Shown piece after piece: positions 34,763-43,467 of a stretch of 64,000 nucleotides of DNA. The number at the start of each line of letters is the position of its first letter. Position 1 is the first letter of the stretch. The notes under the pieces are model-generated. The model did not search any database, had not been told where the DNA came from, and saw nothing but the letters and a program-made list of their open reading frames with translations. The stretch spans positions 5,224 through 69,223 of the forward strand of contig CAYRJA010000004.1 of assembly GCA_964424455.1 (NCBI GenBank), written 5' to 3'. The DNA comes from CAYRJA01 sp964424455. GTDB taxonomy: Bacteria; Bacteroidota; Bacteroidia; Chitinophagales; UBA10324. The position numbers and the translations under genes were made by a program.

Positions 34763-35623
34763 ATGAATAAAACAATTTTAGTAACAGGGTCTGACGGACA
34801 AGTAGGAAACGAAATCCGGCAACTGGCAGCGAAGTATTCTCAATTCAATTTCTTATTTACAGATTATCTGCAACTAGATATAACAGACAGAAAAGCGATT
34901 GAAAATTATTTTAACGGGAAGAAAATTGATATTGTAATTAACTGTGCAGCTTATACAGCAGTTGATAAAGCGGAAACTGAAACAGATAAAGCAAGTTCAA
35001 TAAACACAACTGCTGTACAGTATCTTGCTGAAATCTGTAACACCTTTCAAATTCCTCTTATTCATATTTCAACTGATTTTGTTTTTGATGGAAAGAAAAA
35101 GTCTCTATATACAGAAGAAGATATTCCAAATCCTTTAGGTATTTATGCTTCTTCAAAACTTGAAGGAGATAAGCAAGCGCTTAGGGCAAATCCTAAAACA
35201 GTGGTGGTACGAACTTCATGGGTATATTCACCATTCGGCAACAACTTTGTAAAAACCATGTTGAGGTTGGGAAAAGAAAAACCGGAACTTCGTGTAGTCA
35301 GCGACCAAACCGGATCACCTACTTATGCAAGAGATTTAGCAGAGGTCTTACTCACGATAGCTGCCAAAATTGAAACTGTAAAGCAATACGGAATTTTTAA
35401 TTACTCTAACAGAGGCAACATTACATGGTACGATTTCGCAAAAGCCATTCTTGAGATAAAAGGAATAAAAACTCCTGTAACACCTATAACTACTGCAGAA
35501 TTTCCAACACTGGCAAAACGCCCTTCCTACAGTACGCTTGATTTGACAAAAATCCAAAAGGTATATGGTGTTACAGTTAAGGATTGGAGAGAAAGTTTAA
35601 CGGATTGTTTACAGAAACTATAA
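34763..35623 (+). CDS. rfbD: dTDP-4-dehydrorhamnose reductase
   Basis: RfbD makes dTDP-L-rhamnose by NAD(P)H reduction, the last pathway step. Its 286 residues contain the N-terminal LVTGSDGQVGNEI dinucleotide-binding loop, NCAAYTAVDKAE, STDFVFDG and the YASSKLEGD YxxxK motif; the substrate-side VRTSWVYSPFGNNFVKTML segment is standard. cysQ begins 2 bases after the stop, so the transcript continues. RfbB is encoded about 32 kb away, and RfbA is outside the window. Confidence 0.95.
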   Translation: MNKTILVTGSDGQVGNEIRQLAAKYSQFNFLFTDYLQLDITDRKAIENYFNGKKIDIVINCAAYTAVDKAETETDKASSINTTAVQYLAEICNTFQIPLIHISTDFVFDGKKKSLYTEEDIPNPLGIYASSKLEGDKQALRANPKTVVVRTSWVYSPFGNNFVKTMLRLGKEKPELRVVSDQTGSPTYARDLAEVLLTIAAKIETVKQYGIFNYSNRGNITWYDFAKAILEIKGIKTPVTPITTAEFPTLAKRPSYSTLDLTKIQKVYGVTVKDWRESLTDCLQKL

Positions 35624-35625
35624 CT

Positions 35626-36402
35626 ATGCTGGATAAAGTAGAAATTAAAGAGCTGATTGCTATTGCAGAAGAAGCAGGAGATGCCATCATGAAGATTTAT
35701 GCGCAAGAGTTTTCAGTGGAAATGAAAGAGAATAAGACCCCACTGACCGAAGCAGATAAAAAGTCAAATGAGATAATTCTTAATCGGTTGAAAGAATTAT
35801 ATCCTGAAATACCATTCATATCAGAGGAAACAAAAGCAACACCTTTCAGCGAAAGAAAAGGGTGGGAATTCTTCTGGCTGATTGATCCGCTTGACGGAAC
35901 AAAAGAATTTATAAAGAAGAATGATGAGTTTACAGTGAACGTTGCGCTGATTCAAGGAGCAAGACCGGTTGCAGGAGTGGTATATGCACCGGCAAAAAAA
36001 ATGATGTTTGCTGCACAGAAAGGAGAGGATAGTTTTAAAATTGAAAGTGGAAGGTTTATCAAACTTGAACCACAAAAGAACTATAATGAACTGTCACACC
36101 TGCGGGTGGTAGGCAGTCGTTCACACAACAGCCCCGAAACAGATGCATTTGTTAATCAACTGAAAGAAGCAGGGAAGGAGATAGAATTTATCTCAAGCGG
36201 AAGTTCACTTAAAATCTGTTTAGTGGCAGAGGGGAAAGCAGATGTATATCCCCGATTTGGTCCAACTATGGAGTGGGATACCGCAGCAGGGCAGGCAGTG
36301 TTGGAAATTGCTGGAGGAAAACTGACGGAAACATCTTTCCTTAAACAACTTTCTTACAATAAAGAAAATTTATTGAATCCATTCTTTATTGCTTCATGGT
36401 AA
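35626..36402 (+). CDS. cysQ: 3'(2'),5'-bisphosphate nucleotidase (PAP phosphatase)
   Basis: CysQ hydrolyses 3'-phosphoadenosine 5'-phosphate (PAP), the by-product of sulfotransferases and PAPS reductase, to AMP. The inositol-monophosphatase fold shows KTPLTEADKKSNEI, SEET, the metal site WLIDPLDGTKEFIKKNDEFT and the late GPTMEWDTAAGQAVLEIAGG. I chose ATG 35626; the frame is open from 35584, but that overlaps rfbD. Being last in the polysaccharide operon, and with three sulfotransferases in the cluster downstream, it probably clears PAP made during sugar sulfation. Its stop abuts the stop of the ArsR gene. Confidence 0.92.
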   Translation: MLDKVEIKELIAIAEEAGDAIMKIYAQEFSVEMKENKTPLTEADKKSNEIILNRLKELYPEIPFISEETKATPFSERKGWEFFWLIDPLDGTKEFIKKNDEFTVNVALIQGARPVAGVVYAPAKKMMFAAQKGEDSFKIESGRFIKLEPQKNYNELSHLRVVGSRSHNSPETDAFVNQLKEAGKEIEFISSGSSLKICLVAEGKADVYPRFGPTMEWDTAAGQAVLEIAGGKLTETSFLKQLSYNKENLLNPFFIASW

Positions 36403-36759
36403 TCATTGATTTACCAGAGCATCAGAATAAGTCATGATGTGCGCGATGCGTTCATGATTTACAGAGTAGAAGATTTGTTTTCCAACTCTCCGCGTATTAA
36501 CTATTTGCAAGCCCCTCAATATTTTTAAATGTTGCGAAGCTACAGATTGCTCTATACGCAGCTTCACATAAAGATCTGTTACATTCACCGACCGGTTCTG
36601 ATTTATCAGATTAATCATAGATTGACGCAGCGGATGATTAACTGCACGAATAACTTTTGCAGCTTTCTTTACCAGTTCGGAGTTTACAATTGTTTGAGGT
36701 TCCTGAATGACAGATATTTCAGCATCTGTGTTGGTTAAAGTTTGCAATTCTTCGTTCAT
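36403..36759 (-). CDS. ArsR-family winged-helix regulator
   Basis: A 118-residue DNA-binding protein. After a polar leader (about residues 1-28), the winged helix spans VIRAVNHPLRQSMINLINQN, then VNVTDLYVKLRIEQSVASQH as the helix-turn-helix and RRVGKQIFYSVNHERI as the wing. The cysteine pair of metal-sensing ArsR proteins (ELCVC) is absent, so the signal is not an ArsR-type metal. It is divergent from the amino-acid permease, with 240 bases between, and may regulate itself or that gene. A TACATTTG box lies 19 bases upstream and overlaps a copy of the TGTAACA motif. Confidence 0.85.
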   Translation of the reverse strand: MNEELQTLTNTDAEISVIQEPQTIVNSELVKKAAKVIRAVNHPLRQSMINLINQNRSVNVTDLYVKLRIEQSVASQHLKILRGLQIVNTRRVGKQIFYSVNHERIAHIMTYSDALVNQ

Positions 36760-36777
36760 TTTTTGTTAATTTTTCTT

Positions 36778-36785
36778 CAAATGTA
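36778..36785 (-). promoter_or_regulatory. -7 promoter box for the ArsR gene
   Basis: The minus strand reads TACATTTG, fitting TAnnTTTG, 19 bases before the ArsR ATG. Its last four genomic bases are shared with a TGTAACA copy at 36782-36788. Confidence 0.4.
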
Positions 36786-36999
36786 ACAGATGAAAAATTC
36801 TTTCACCTTAAAGTAAGTCACATCAGAAGCAAACTTTATATAAAATTGGACATTAATAGAATACGACCTTCGTGCGATAGTAAGAATCTAAAGTAACGCA
36901 ACCGTTATCGAATTATCCAGTCGTGAGTTGAATAATTCAATTTAGTGTTACAATAAATATCAATCATATTTTTCTACATTACTTCCCTAAAACTTTCTA

Positions 37000-38460
37000 A
37001 TGGAAGAAAACACTTTGAATGAACATGGAATGAAGCGTTCACTCGGACTACTGGATGCTACAATGCTTGTAGCCGGTTCGATGATTGGTTCCGGAATCTT
37101 TATTGTGAGTGCAGATATGAGCCGGGTTGTTGGAAGTACAGGATGGCTGCTGTTTCTCTGGGTGCTGAGCGGAGTAATCACACTTATAGCGGCGCTCTGC
37201 TATGGCGAACTTGCGGGTATGATGCCTAAGGCAGGCGGTCAGTTTGTGTATATCGAGCGGGCTTACGGAAAATTTATTTCATTCCTTTATGGGTGGACAG
37301 TTTTTACTGTTATTCAGAGCGGATTGGTGGCCGCGGTAGCAGTAGCATTTGCAAAATTCTCTGCTGTATTTTTTCCGGTCGTAAGCCCTGATAATATTTT
37401 ACTGGAGTTAGGAGTAATAAAAATTACGGCTGCTCAACTGTATGCAATAGGCAGTATTATACTGCTGACTTACATTAATAGCAGAGGAATCCAGACAGGC
37501 AAAATGATTCAAACCTTTTTTACATCAACAAAACTGATTGCTCTTTTTGCTTTAATCATTCTTGGATTGGTTGTCGGCTTAAAAACAAATACACTTTCTG
37601 AAAACTTTACTAACCTGTGGTCTGCTGAAATGTTTGTGCAAACAGAAAGCGGATGGGAGGCGGAATCTATTACAGGTATAGCATTGATTCTTGCACTGGG
37701 AACTGCAATCATCGGTTCACTTTTTTCAAGTGATGCATGGAACAATGTGACATTCATTGCCGGAGAAATAAAAAATCCGGAAAAGAATATTGCAAAAAGT
37801 TTATGGATGGGGACTGCTATTGTAACAGTTTTGTATTTCCTCACTAATATTTCCTACCTCTCTTTACTTCCCTTAAAAGGTAGTCCGGATGCAACTGATG
37901 TTATAGGACAGGGAATTCAGTTTGCAGGTGGCGGAACAGACAGAGTGGGGACGGCAGCAGCTTCTATTATATTTGGTAACCCCGCTGCGTATATTATGGC
38001 AGCATTAATTATGATTTCCACTTTCGGCTGTAACAATGGATTGATTCTTTCAGGTGCAAGGGTTTATTATGCTATGGCAAAAGAAGATTTGTTCTTCAAG
38101 CGTGCAGAGAAATTAAATAAAAATGATGTACCCGGTTTTGCACTATGGACGCAAGCAATCTGGGCAAGCTTACTCTGCCTTTCAGGAACATACAGCGACC
38201 TGCTTGACTATACCATTTTTGCAGCGCTGATTTTTTATATGATAACTATCGGAGGCATTTTTATCCTTCGCAGAAGAGAACCGGACACTTACCGCCCCTA
38301 TAAAGCATTCGGCTATCCTTTGTTGCCGGTACTTTATATTCTTATAGCTCTCTCTATTTGCATCATTCTTTTGATTACAAAGACATTTAATGCAGGGAGT
38401 GGATTGGTGATAGTGCTTGCAGGAATCCCATTTTATTTCTTAACAAAGAGGAAGAAATAG
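37000..38460 (+). CDS. APC-family amino-acid permease
   Basis: A 486-residue transporter with about twelve hydrophobic helices. The N-terminal GLLDATMLVAGSMIGSGIFI contains the unwound GSGI substrate-binding motif of the APC fold, followed by GELAGMMPKAGGQFVYIERA and the later DAWNNVTFIAGEIKNPEKNI segment typical of the LAT/YfnA group. It imports or exchanges amino acids across the inner membrane; specificity is not readable. It converges with the M13 peptidase gene, and the two share a terminator-like hairpin made of two TGTAACA motif copies. Confidence 0.88.
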   Translation: MEENTLNEHGMKRSLGLLDATMLVAGSMIGSGIFIVSADMSRVVGSTGWLLFLWVLSGVITLIAALCYGELAGMMPKAGGQFVYIERAYGKFISFLYGWTVFTVIQSGLVAAVAVAFAKFSAVFFPVVSPDNILLELGVIKITAAQLYAIGSIILLTYINSRGIQTGKMIQTFFTSTKLIALFALIILGLVVGLKTNTLSENFTNLWSAEMFVQTESGWEAESITGIALILALGTAIIGSLFSSDAWNNVTFIAGEIKNPEKNIAKSLWMGTAIVTVLYFLTNISYLSLLPLKGSPDATDVIGQGIQFAGGGTDRVGTAAASIIFGNPAAYIMAALIMISTFGCNNGLILSGARVYYAMAKEDLFFKRAEKLNKNDVPGFALWTQAIWASLLCLSGTYSDLLDYTIFAALIFYMITIGGIFILRRREPDTYRPYKAFGYPLLPVLYILIALSICIILLITKTFNAGSGLVIVLAGIPFYFLTKRKK

Positions 38461-38483
38461 CGGACAATTATAGTAATTATATT

Positions 38484-38515
38484 AGTGTTACAGTAAATGT
38501 ATTCACTGTAACACT
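38484..38515. terminator. bidirectional hairpin formed by an inverted pair of the TGTAACA motif
   Basis: AGTGTTACAGT (38484-38494) and ACTGTAACACT (38505-38515) are a perfect 11-base inverted repeat with a 10-base loop, in the 66-base gap between two convergent genes. Each arm is one copy of the window-wide motif in opposite orientation. There is no strong T-run on either side, so termination is inferred from position and stem. Confidence 0.6.
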
Positions 38516-38526
38516 TACTTACATAA

Positions 38527-40572
38527 CTACCATATTCTTACTCTCAAACTATCGGGCAGGTACATTTTATCTCCCGGTTTAATATTGAATGCTTCATAGA
38601 AAGCATCTATGTCAGACATCGGACCATTTACACGCAGGAAATTTGGAGAATGAACATCCGATTTCAACTGCCGTGCAAGAGATTCAGGTCTGTAATGTCC
38701 CATCCATGAAAGAGAATAGCCGAGAAAGAATCGTTGCGATGGAGTAAGCCCATTGATGATTACATTGTTTCTGTATTGGTCAGTTTTTTTGAACGCATGA
38801 TAGGCAATCACTAATCCGCCGAGGTCAGCTATATTTTCACCGAGTGTTGCAGCGCCATTCACATGCATAGAGTCCAGTACAACATAATTATCAAACTGTT
38901 TCACCAACATATTTGCCCGCTGGGTAAAACGGGCAGAATCAGACTTTGTCCACCACGATTTCAGGTTTCCCTTTTCATCAAATTGCCTCCCCTGATCATC
39001 AAATCCATGAGTGATTTCATGTCCGATAGTGGATGCACCGCCATAACCATAAATTACAGCATCATCAACAAGAGAATCTGCCCAGCCCGGAATGATAAAT
39101 ACCGCAGCAGGTAAAACAATTTCGTTGTTGCTTGGATTGTAATATGCGTTCCATGTTTGCGGTGTCATTTCCCATTCAGTTTTGTCCACCGGCTTGTAAA
39201 GTTTTGAAATCTCATAGTTGTAATGCCACAATCTTCCGTTCAGCACATTTTGCATGTAAGAACTTTTATCAATATTCATTGAAGAATAGTCTTTCCATTT
39301 TTCAGGATAACCCACCTTCTTTGTTACAGTATTTAATTTATCAATTGCCTTTTGTTTGGTAGTGTCGCTCATCCAGTCAAGTTGTTTTATTCTTTCTCTG
39401 AACGCATCGAACACATTATCCACTAATTTCTCATAGCGCGCTTTTGTTTTAGCGGAATAATATTTCTGAATATAAAGTTGTCCAAGTGCATCGCCGAGCA
39501 AATTGCCCTCTATATCCAATATTCGTTTCCAACGCGGGCGTGGCTCTTTTGCGCCACTGAGAACAGTTCCATAGAAATGAAAATTTTCATCAGCAAAATT
39601 TTTACTCAGGTAGGGGGCGAAAGAGGAGAGGAGTGAGTAGCGTAAATAAGTTTTCCAGTCATCAAGACTTGCAGAGTTGAAAATCAAATCCATTTGTTTG
39701 TAAAACTCCGGCTGCCCAACAATCACGGTATCTATGTTTTTGATTTGCATCTGCACCAATAAATCTTTCCAGTTGAAAGAAGGAGCTAATTTGTTTAAGC
39801 CATCCACTGTCATTTTATGGTAATTGGTATAAGGGTCGCGCAGGTATTCAATCTTACGGGATGATTGGGCAATAGAAGTTTCAAGTTTCATCATGGCAAC
39901 ACTGTTCTTTCCTGCTGTTACAGAATCTTCGCCTAACAACTGTAACATTCTTGAAATGTGCTTTATATATTCAGCACGGATACTTTTAAATCGGGCGCTA
40001 TTGTCAAAGTAGTAATCCCGTTCAGGAAGGTTTAGTCCTCCCTGATAAAAGTGTAACACATATTTATCACTATTTCTTTCGTCTTGCATTGAAAACATAC
40101 TGAACAACGGCTCAACACCAATCGTCTGATGATATGCTATGGCAGAAAGCAAACTCTTTTTATCATGAACAGAAGCGATGCGGTCTAATTCAGACTGAAG
40201 AGGAGTGATGCCTTGCTTTTCAATTGTAACGGTATCCATGCCGGTAAGCCAGAAGTCACCGGTTTTTTGTGTATTACTTCCCGGTGTAATGTCTTTATCA
40301 GCAGCAGACTCTTCATTGATTTTCAGGAGGCGCGAATAGGTATCTTCATTTACAAGACTCCAGATGCCCCATGAATTTTCCGAAGCAGGAATCGGATTCT
40401 TTTTTATCCATGTTCCTTCTGCGTAATTAAAGAAATTATCACCGGGGCTTACCGTTGTATCCATGTTTTCTATTATCAAATCTTTCAGCGGGGCAGTGTT
40501 TTTATTTGCACACGATGAAATAAGAGCAACTGTAACAAAACTGATAAGGAGTAATGAATATGAAATTTTCAT
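38527..40572 (-). CDS. M13-family (neprilysin-like) metallopeptidase lipoprotein
   Basis: A 681-residue zinc peptidase. The signal peptide ends in LISSCANK, a lipobox, so the mature enzyme is a lipoprotein. The zinc site is HEITHGFDDQGRQFD (HExxH at about 518-522) and the third ligand lies in ENIADLGG near 578. The NAYYNPSNNEIVLPA segment (substrate binding) and the C-terminal R-x-W are family hallmarks. It should cleave small peptides in the periplasm or at the surface. It is monocistronic, converging on the permease; peptide cleavage followed by amino-acid uptake would be a natural pairing but is inference. Confidence 0.93.
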   Translation of the reverse strand: MKISYSLLLISFVTVALISSCANKNTAPLKDLIIENMDTTVSPGDNFFNYAEGTWIKKNPIPASENSWGIWSLVNEDTYSRLLKINEESAADKDITPGSNTQKTGDFWLTGMDTVTIEKQGITPLQSELDRIASVHDKKSLLSAIAYHQTIGVEPLFSMFSMQDERNSDKYVLHFYQGGLNLPERDYYFDNSARFKSIRAEYIKHISRMLQLLGEDSVTAGKNSVAMMKLETSIAQSSRKIEYLRDPYTNYHKMTVDGLNKLAPSFNWKDLLVQMQIKNIDTVIVGQPEFYKQMDLIFNSASLDDWKTYLRYSLLSSFAPYLSKNFADENFHFYGTVLSGAKEPRPRWKRILDIEGNLLGDALGQLYIQKYYSAKTKARYEKLVDNVFDAFRERIKQLDWMSDTTKQKAIDKLNTVTKKVGYPEKWKDYSSMNIDKSSYMQNVLNGRLWHYNYEISKLYKPVDKTEWEMTPQTWNAYYNPSNNEIVLPAAVFIIPGWADSLVDDAVIYGYGGASTIGHEITHGFDDQGRQFDEKGNLKSWWTKSDSARFTQRANMLVKQFDNYVVLDSMHVNGAATLGENIADLGGLVIAYHAFKKTDQYRNNVIINGLTPSQRFFLGYSLSWMGHYRPESLARQLKSDVHSPNFLRVNGPMSDIDAFYEAFNIKPGDKMYLPDSLRVRIW

Positions 40573-40654
40573 AAGTGGTTTATTTTGACATAGTAAATCT
40601 AACAGAGAAATTTAATCTTAGCAGGAATAAGAATAAAAGAATGTCAAATATTCT

Positions 40655-41836
40655 TTATGGCTGTTTGCTTAAAGCCAGTTTATATATATCATTCATTTGT
40701 CTGCCGATTAACTTCCATGAGAATTTATCCTCAATAGTTTTTTTTGCATTCACTCTTATGGTTTCTATCAGAGAAGGATTCTGTAACAGTTCAACTATTT
40801 TCTCTGCAAGGTCAGCGTCGTTTTCAGACTGAAAAAGCAGTCCGTTTTCTCCATGAACGATAATCCGTTTGAAAGTATCAAGATCAGATGTAATAACAGC
40901 GCTGCCATAGTCAAGCGAGCGGGTCATTACGCTACTTGAATAAATTTTACGATAGGGGAGAACCACGATGTCGGCGGCTTTGTAATAGTAAGGAACTAAT
41001 TCATTGGGTATATAACTGAAGTTCAGAATACAATCTTCCTCCAGATGATGCTGATGAATTATTTTCTCAAGTTCGTCGGTTTCCATTTTCCAGGGTGAGC
41101 CGGCTATGACAAGTTTTGTATCGGCAAATTTTTCTCTGACTTTTATATAGGCTTTCAGGAGTACATCCACACCTTTTACCTTTTTTATTTGACCAAAAAA
41201 CAATATCAATTTCTTACCTTGTGGAAGGTTTAATTTTTTTCTGGCTTCTGATTGTGAACAGTTGATTTGATAGATAAAATCTGTATCGCCATGTGGAACA
41301 AGATGAATTTTTTCTTTCGGAAACTGTGTAAAGTATTTAGTGAGTGAGTCAAGTGCAAACGGTGAGTGAACAATTACATGGTCTATCCGCTTTTCAAATT
41401 TTCTGTATTTGGATTTGTTAATTCTCTTTCCAAAATCCTCGAAACTCTCTACATCGTGAATGGTGGCGACCACCTTAAATCCATTTCTCCTGAATAGAAA
41501 TAAATTCAGGAACTCGCGATTGGCAAAATGATAGATATGGAAATGCACCAATGAACTGCCACTTCGCTTTGCGTGAGATGCCGTTCTCAGAGCACCGATT
41601 ATGTAACGAATACCGCGGATAATTTTTGGAGCGCTGCCGTATATACCTCGATAAAATTTTTTTACAGTGAAACGGAAAGGATGTTTAGTATCGAGTGTAG
41701 TTTCATCACAGGTGTAAAGTGTAACATCTATTCCTTCATCTGATACTGCTTTACACAATCCGAAGTCATAAAATTCATTCCCAAGATGTCCGCCAACCGG
41801 TTCAACGATTGAAATTTTTATTTTACCGTCAATCAT
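40655..41836 (-). CDS. family 4 glycosyltransferase
   Basis: A 393-residue GT-B fold enzyme, cytoplasmic or peripheral. The N-terminal domain contains GGHLGNEFYDFGLCKAV; the C-terminal domain carries KKLILFFGQIKKVKGVDVLL and LVIAGSPW, with the donor-site region IYSSSVMTRSLDYGSAVITS followed by GENGLLFQ. The usual EX7E is altered, with Ser/Arg replacing the first Glu region, so activity is likely but not certain. It is the last gene of the minus-strand polysaccharide cluster; its start overlaps the preceding glycosidase-like gene by four bases. Confidence 0.8.
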   Translation of the reverse strand: MIDGKIKISIVEPVGGHLGNEFYDFGLCKAVSDEGIDVTLYTCDETTLDTKHPFRFTVKKFYRGIYGSAPKIIRGIRYIIGALRTASHAKRSGSSLVHFHIYHFANREFLNLFLFRRNGFKVVATIHDVESFEDFGKRINKSKYRKFEKRIDHVIVHSPFALDSLTKYFTQFPKEKIHLVPHGDTDFIYQINCSQSEARKKLNLPQGKKLILFFGQIKKVKGVDVLLKAYIKVREKFADTKLVIAGSPWKMETDELEKIIHQHHLEEDCILNFSYIPNELVPYYYKAADIVVLPYRKIYSSSVMTRSLDYGSAVITSDLDTFKRIIVHGENGLLFQSENDADLAEKIVELLQNPSLIETIRVNAKKTIEDKFSWKLIGRQMNDIYKLALSKQP

Positions 41837-43467
41837 TTAGACAACTCTTCCAGATTTATTTTTATATAGCCGGCGCAATAGGGAGCAATGGCAACTTTAT
41901 TTATAGTTGTGTTTTCTGTTACAAACTTTACTTCGGAGTAAACATTATACTTAGGGTAATCAATCGAATACCGGGTGATGCCAAAACTGGAATAGAGATT
42001 ATCGCCTGAAAGAATACGCGATGTACAGGCAGAGCCGGCGGATATATTTTTCCCGTTTACAGAAAAATCTTTTAGTGTTACTTCTGTCCCTGTTTTATTT
42101 ACAAAATAGAAATACAGTTCTTTATGCCCCGAATCATAGAATGAGTATCCGGTGAAATTATTGTTTTCAAACTTTTTTGAATTTCTCATCACTTCGGTTG
42201 CTGCAATAGAGCAGTTGTTATTGAAAATGTCTTTTATCAGCAAATTGGCGTAGAAGGTACATCGGCGGATAATAGTATCACCATCCGGATCGCGATAGCT
42301 TTCTTCCTTTCTGGGTGGAGTAATAGCTGCACTGGACAGGGTTGTGCCTCCCAGATATTGATAAGTAGCAAGAGAGATGATGTTGTTATACTTTTGGTTC
42401 ATGTTAATCATAAAGAAATAAAACTCATCAACATACAATGCCTGTAACAGTGTGTTGGCGTAGAAAAATTTTGTTTGCTTTTGTGCAATATTCCATTCGG
42501 TAATCCACATTTTTTTACTGCTTCCGAATACTCCTGAATAATAATCAATAGATTGGTCCATCAGGTTATTCATTATCAGATTAGTGGTTTTTCCGGCACA
42601 GGAAAAAACATTATCAAGACTTCCTCCCTGACTTAAGCAGGGAATGTTACAGTAAAAATGACAGACATAGGCATCAAACCATTTTTCTTTTGAAAGGGTA
42701 CGGTTCCAATCATCATATACTGATTTATCGGGTACAATATTCATATTGTCCTTTAACAGCAGGCAAGGTCCCGCTGTTACAGCTACAGGAATTCCGGGAA
42801 AATAGGCATGAACTGAATCTGCAAAAGGTTTACAGATTTGAATGTATTCCTTAATGGTATATTGTGAGTCATCTGCTTTTTTTGAGTAATACAACTCATT
42901 ACCCAACTCAACACCAAGTACCTGAATATTTTGTTTCTGCAAGAACCGGAGTTGCTCATTCATTTCATGAGGAGTACCTGAAATTACATTGGCGCAAATA
43001 ATAACTGATGTGTTGTTGTACTTACACAACTGAACTAATTCATCTATGTATCTGACCTTTTTGCTTTTCTGAAACTCATACCTTTTCAGTTTTTTAAATT
43101 CTGCATCTGCCTGAGGTCTTATGGCAGTAACCTCAGATTGGATATAGCCGTAATTATTCCTGTTCCAGTGATAAAATCTTGCAGGTACTCCACCGGGCCA
43201 GCGGAACACGGGCGGAGCCAGCTCCTTTTCATATTTTACAAATGCAGGAGCATTCACATCTATCTCATCGAAGGTGGCATCTAAAGTAAAACCATAAAGA
43301 TTTCGGTTCACGACGGGCGCATTCGGATTAGTTTTTACTGAAATCTGCAATTCAATTTCATTTTCACCGGATGTTTCCGGATCGGTTGTATGAGACTCAT
43401 GAATGCATTTTGAAGAATTGAAGAGCATTAAACTGGCAATCAGCAATACGGATTTACTCAAGTACAT
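41833..43467 (-). CDS. secreted clan GH-A glycosidase-like protein
   Basis: A 544-residue exported protein with an N-terminal signal peptide. The fold pattern is that of GH51/GH39/GH79-type (beta/alpha)8 enzymes: NLYGFTLDATFDE, FRWPGGVPARFYHW near the N-terminus, a candidate acid/base Glu in LGVELGNELYYSKK, and a candidate nucleophile Glu in MWITEWNIAQ. A C-terminal beta-sandwich follows. The exact family cannot be fixed by eye. Encoded between the polymerase and a glycosyltransferase, it may trim or release the polymer made by this locus. It overlaps both neighbours by a few bases, so it is firmly in the operon. Confidence 0.6.
   Translation of the reverse strand: MYLSKSVLLIASLMLFNSSKCIHESHTTDPETSGENEIELQISVKTNPNAPVVNRNLYGFTLDATFDEIDVNAPAFVKYEKELAPPVFRWPGGVPARFYHWNRNNYGYIQSEVTAIRPQADAEFKKLKRYEFQKSKKVRYIDELVQLCKYNNTSVIICANVISGTPHEMNEQLRFLQKQNIQVLGVELGNELYYSKKADDSQYTIKEYIQICKPFADSVHAYFPGIPVAVTAGPCLLLKDNMNIVPDKSVYDDWNRTLSKEKWFDAYVCHFYCNIPCLSQGGSLDNVFSCAGKTTNLIMNNLMDQSIDYYSGVFGSSKKMWITEWNIAQKQTKFFYANTLLQALYVDEFYFFMINMNQKYNNIISLATYQYLGGTTLSSAAITPPRKEESYRDPDGDTIIRRCTFYANLLIKDIFNNNCSIAATEVMRNSKKFENNNFTGYSFYDSGHKELYFYFVNKTGTEVTLKDFSVNGKNISAGSACTSRILSGDNLYSSFGITRYSIDYPKYNVYSEVKFVTENTTINKVAIAPYCAGYIKINLEELSK

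Noticed and set aside
36385..36420. TGGTAA/TTACCA pair across the abutting cysQ and ArsR stops as a terminator
   Set aside because: Stem of six AT-rich pairs with no T-run; too weak to claim.
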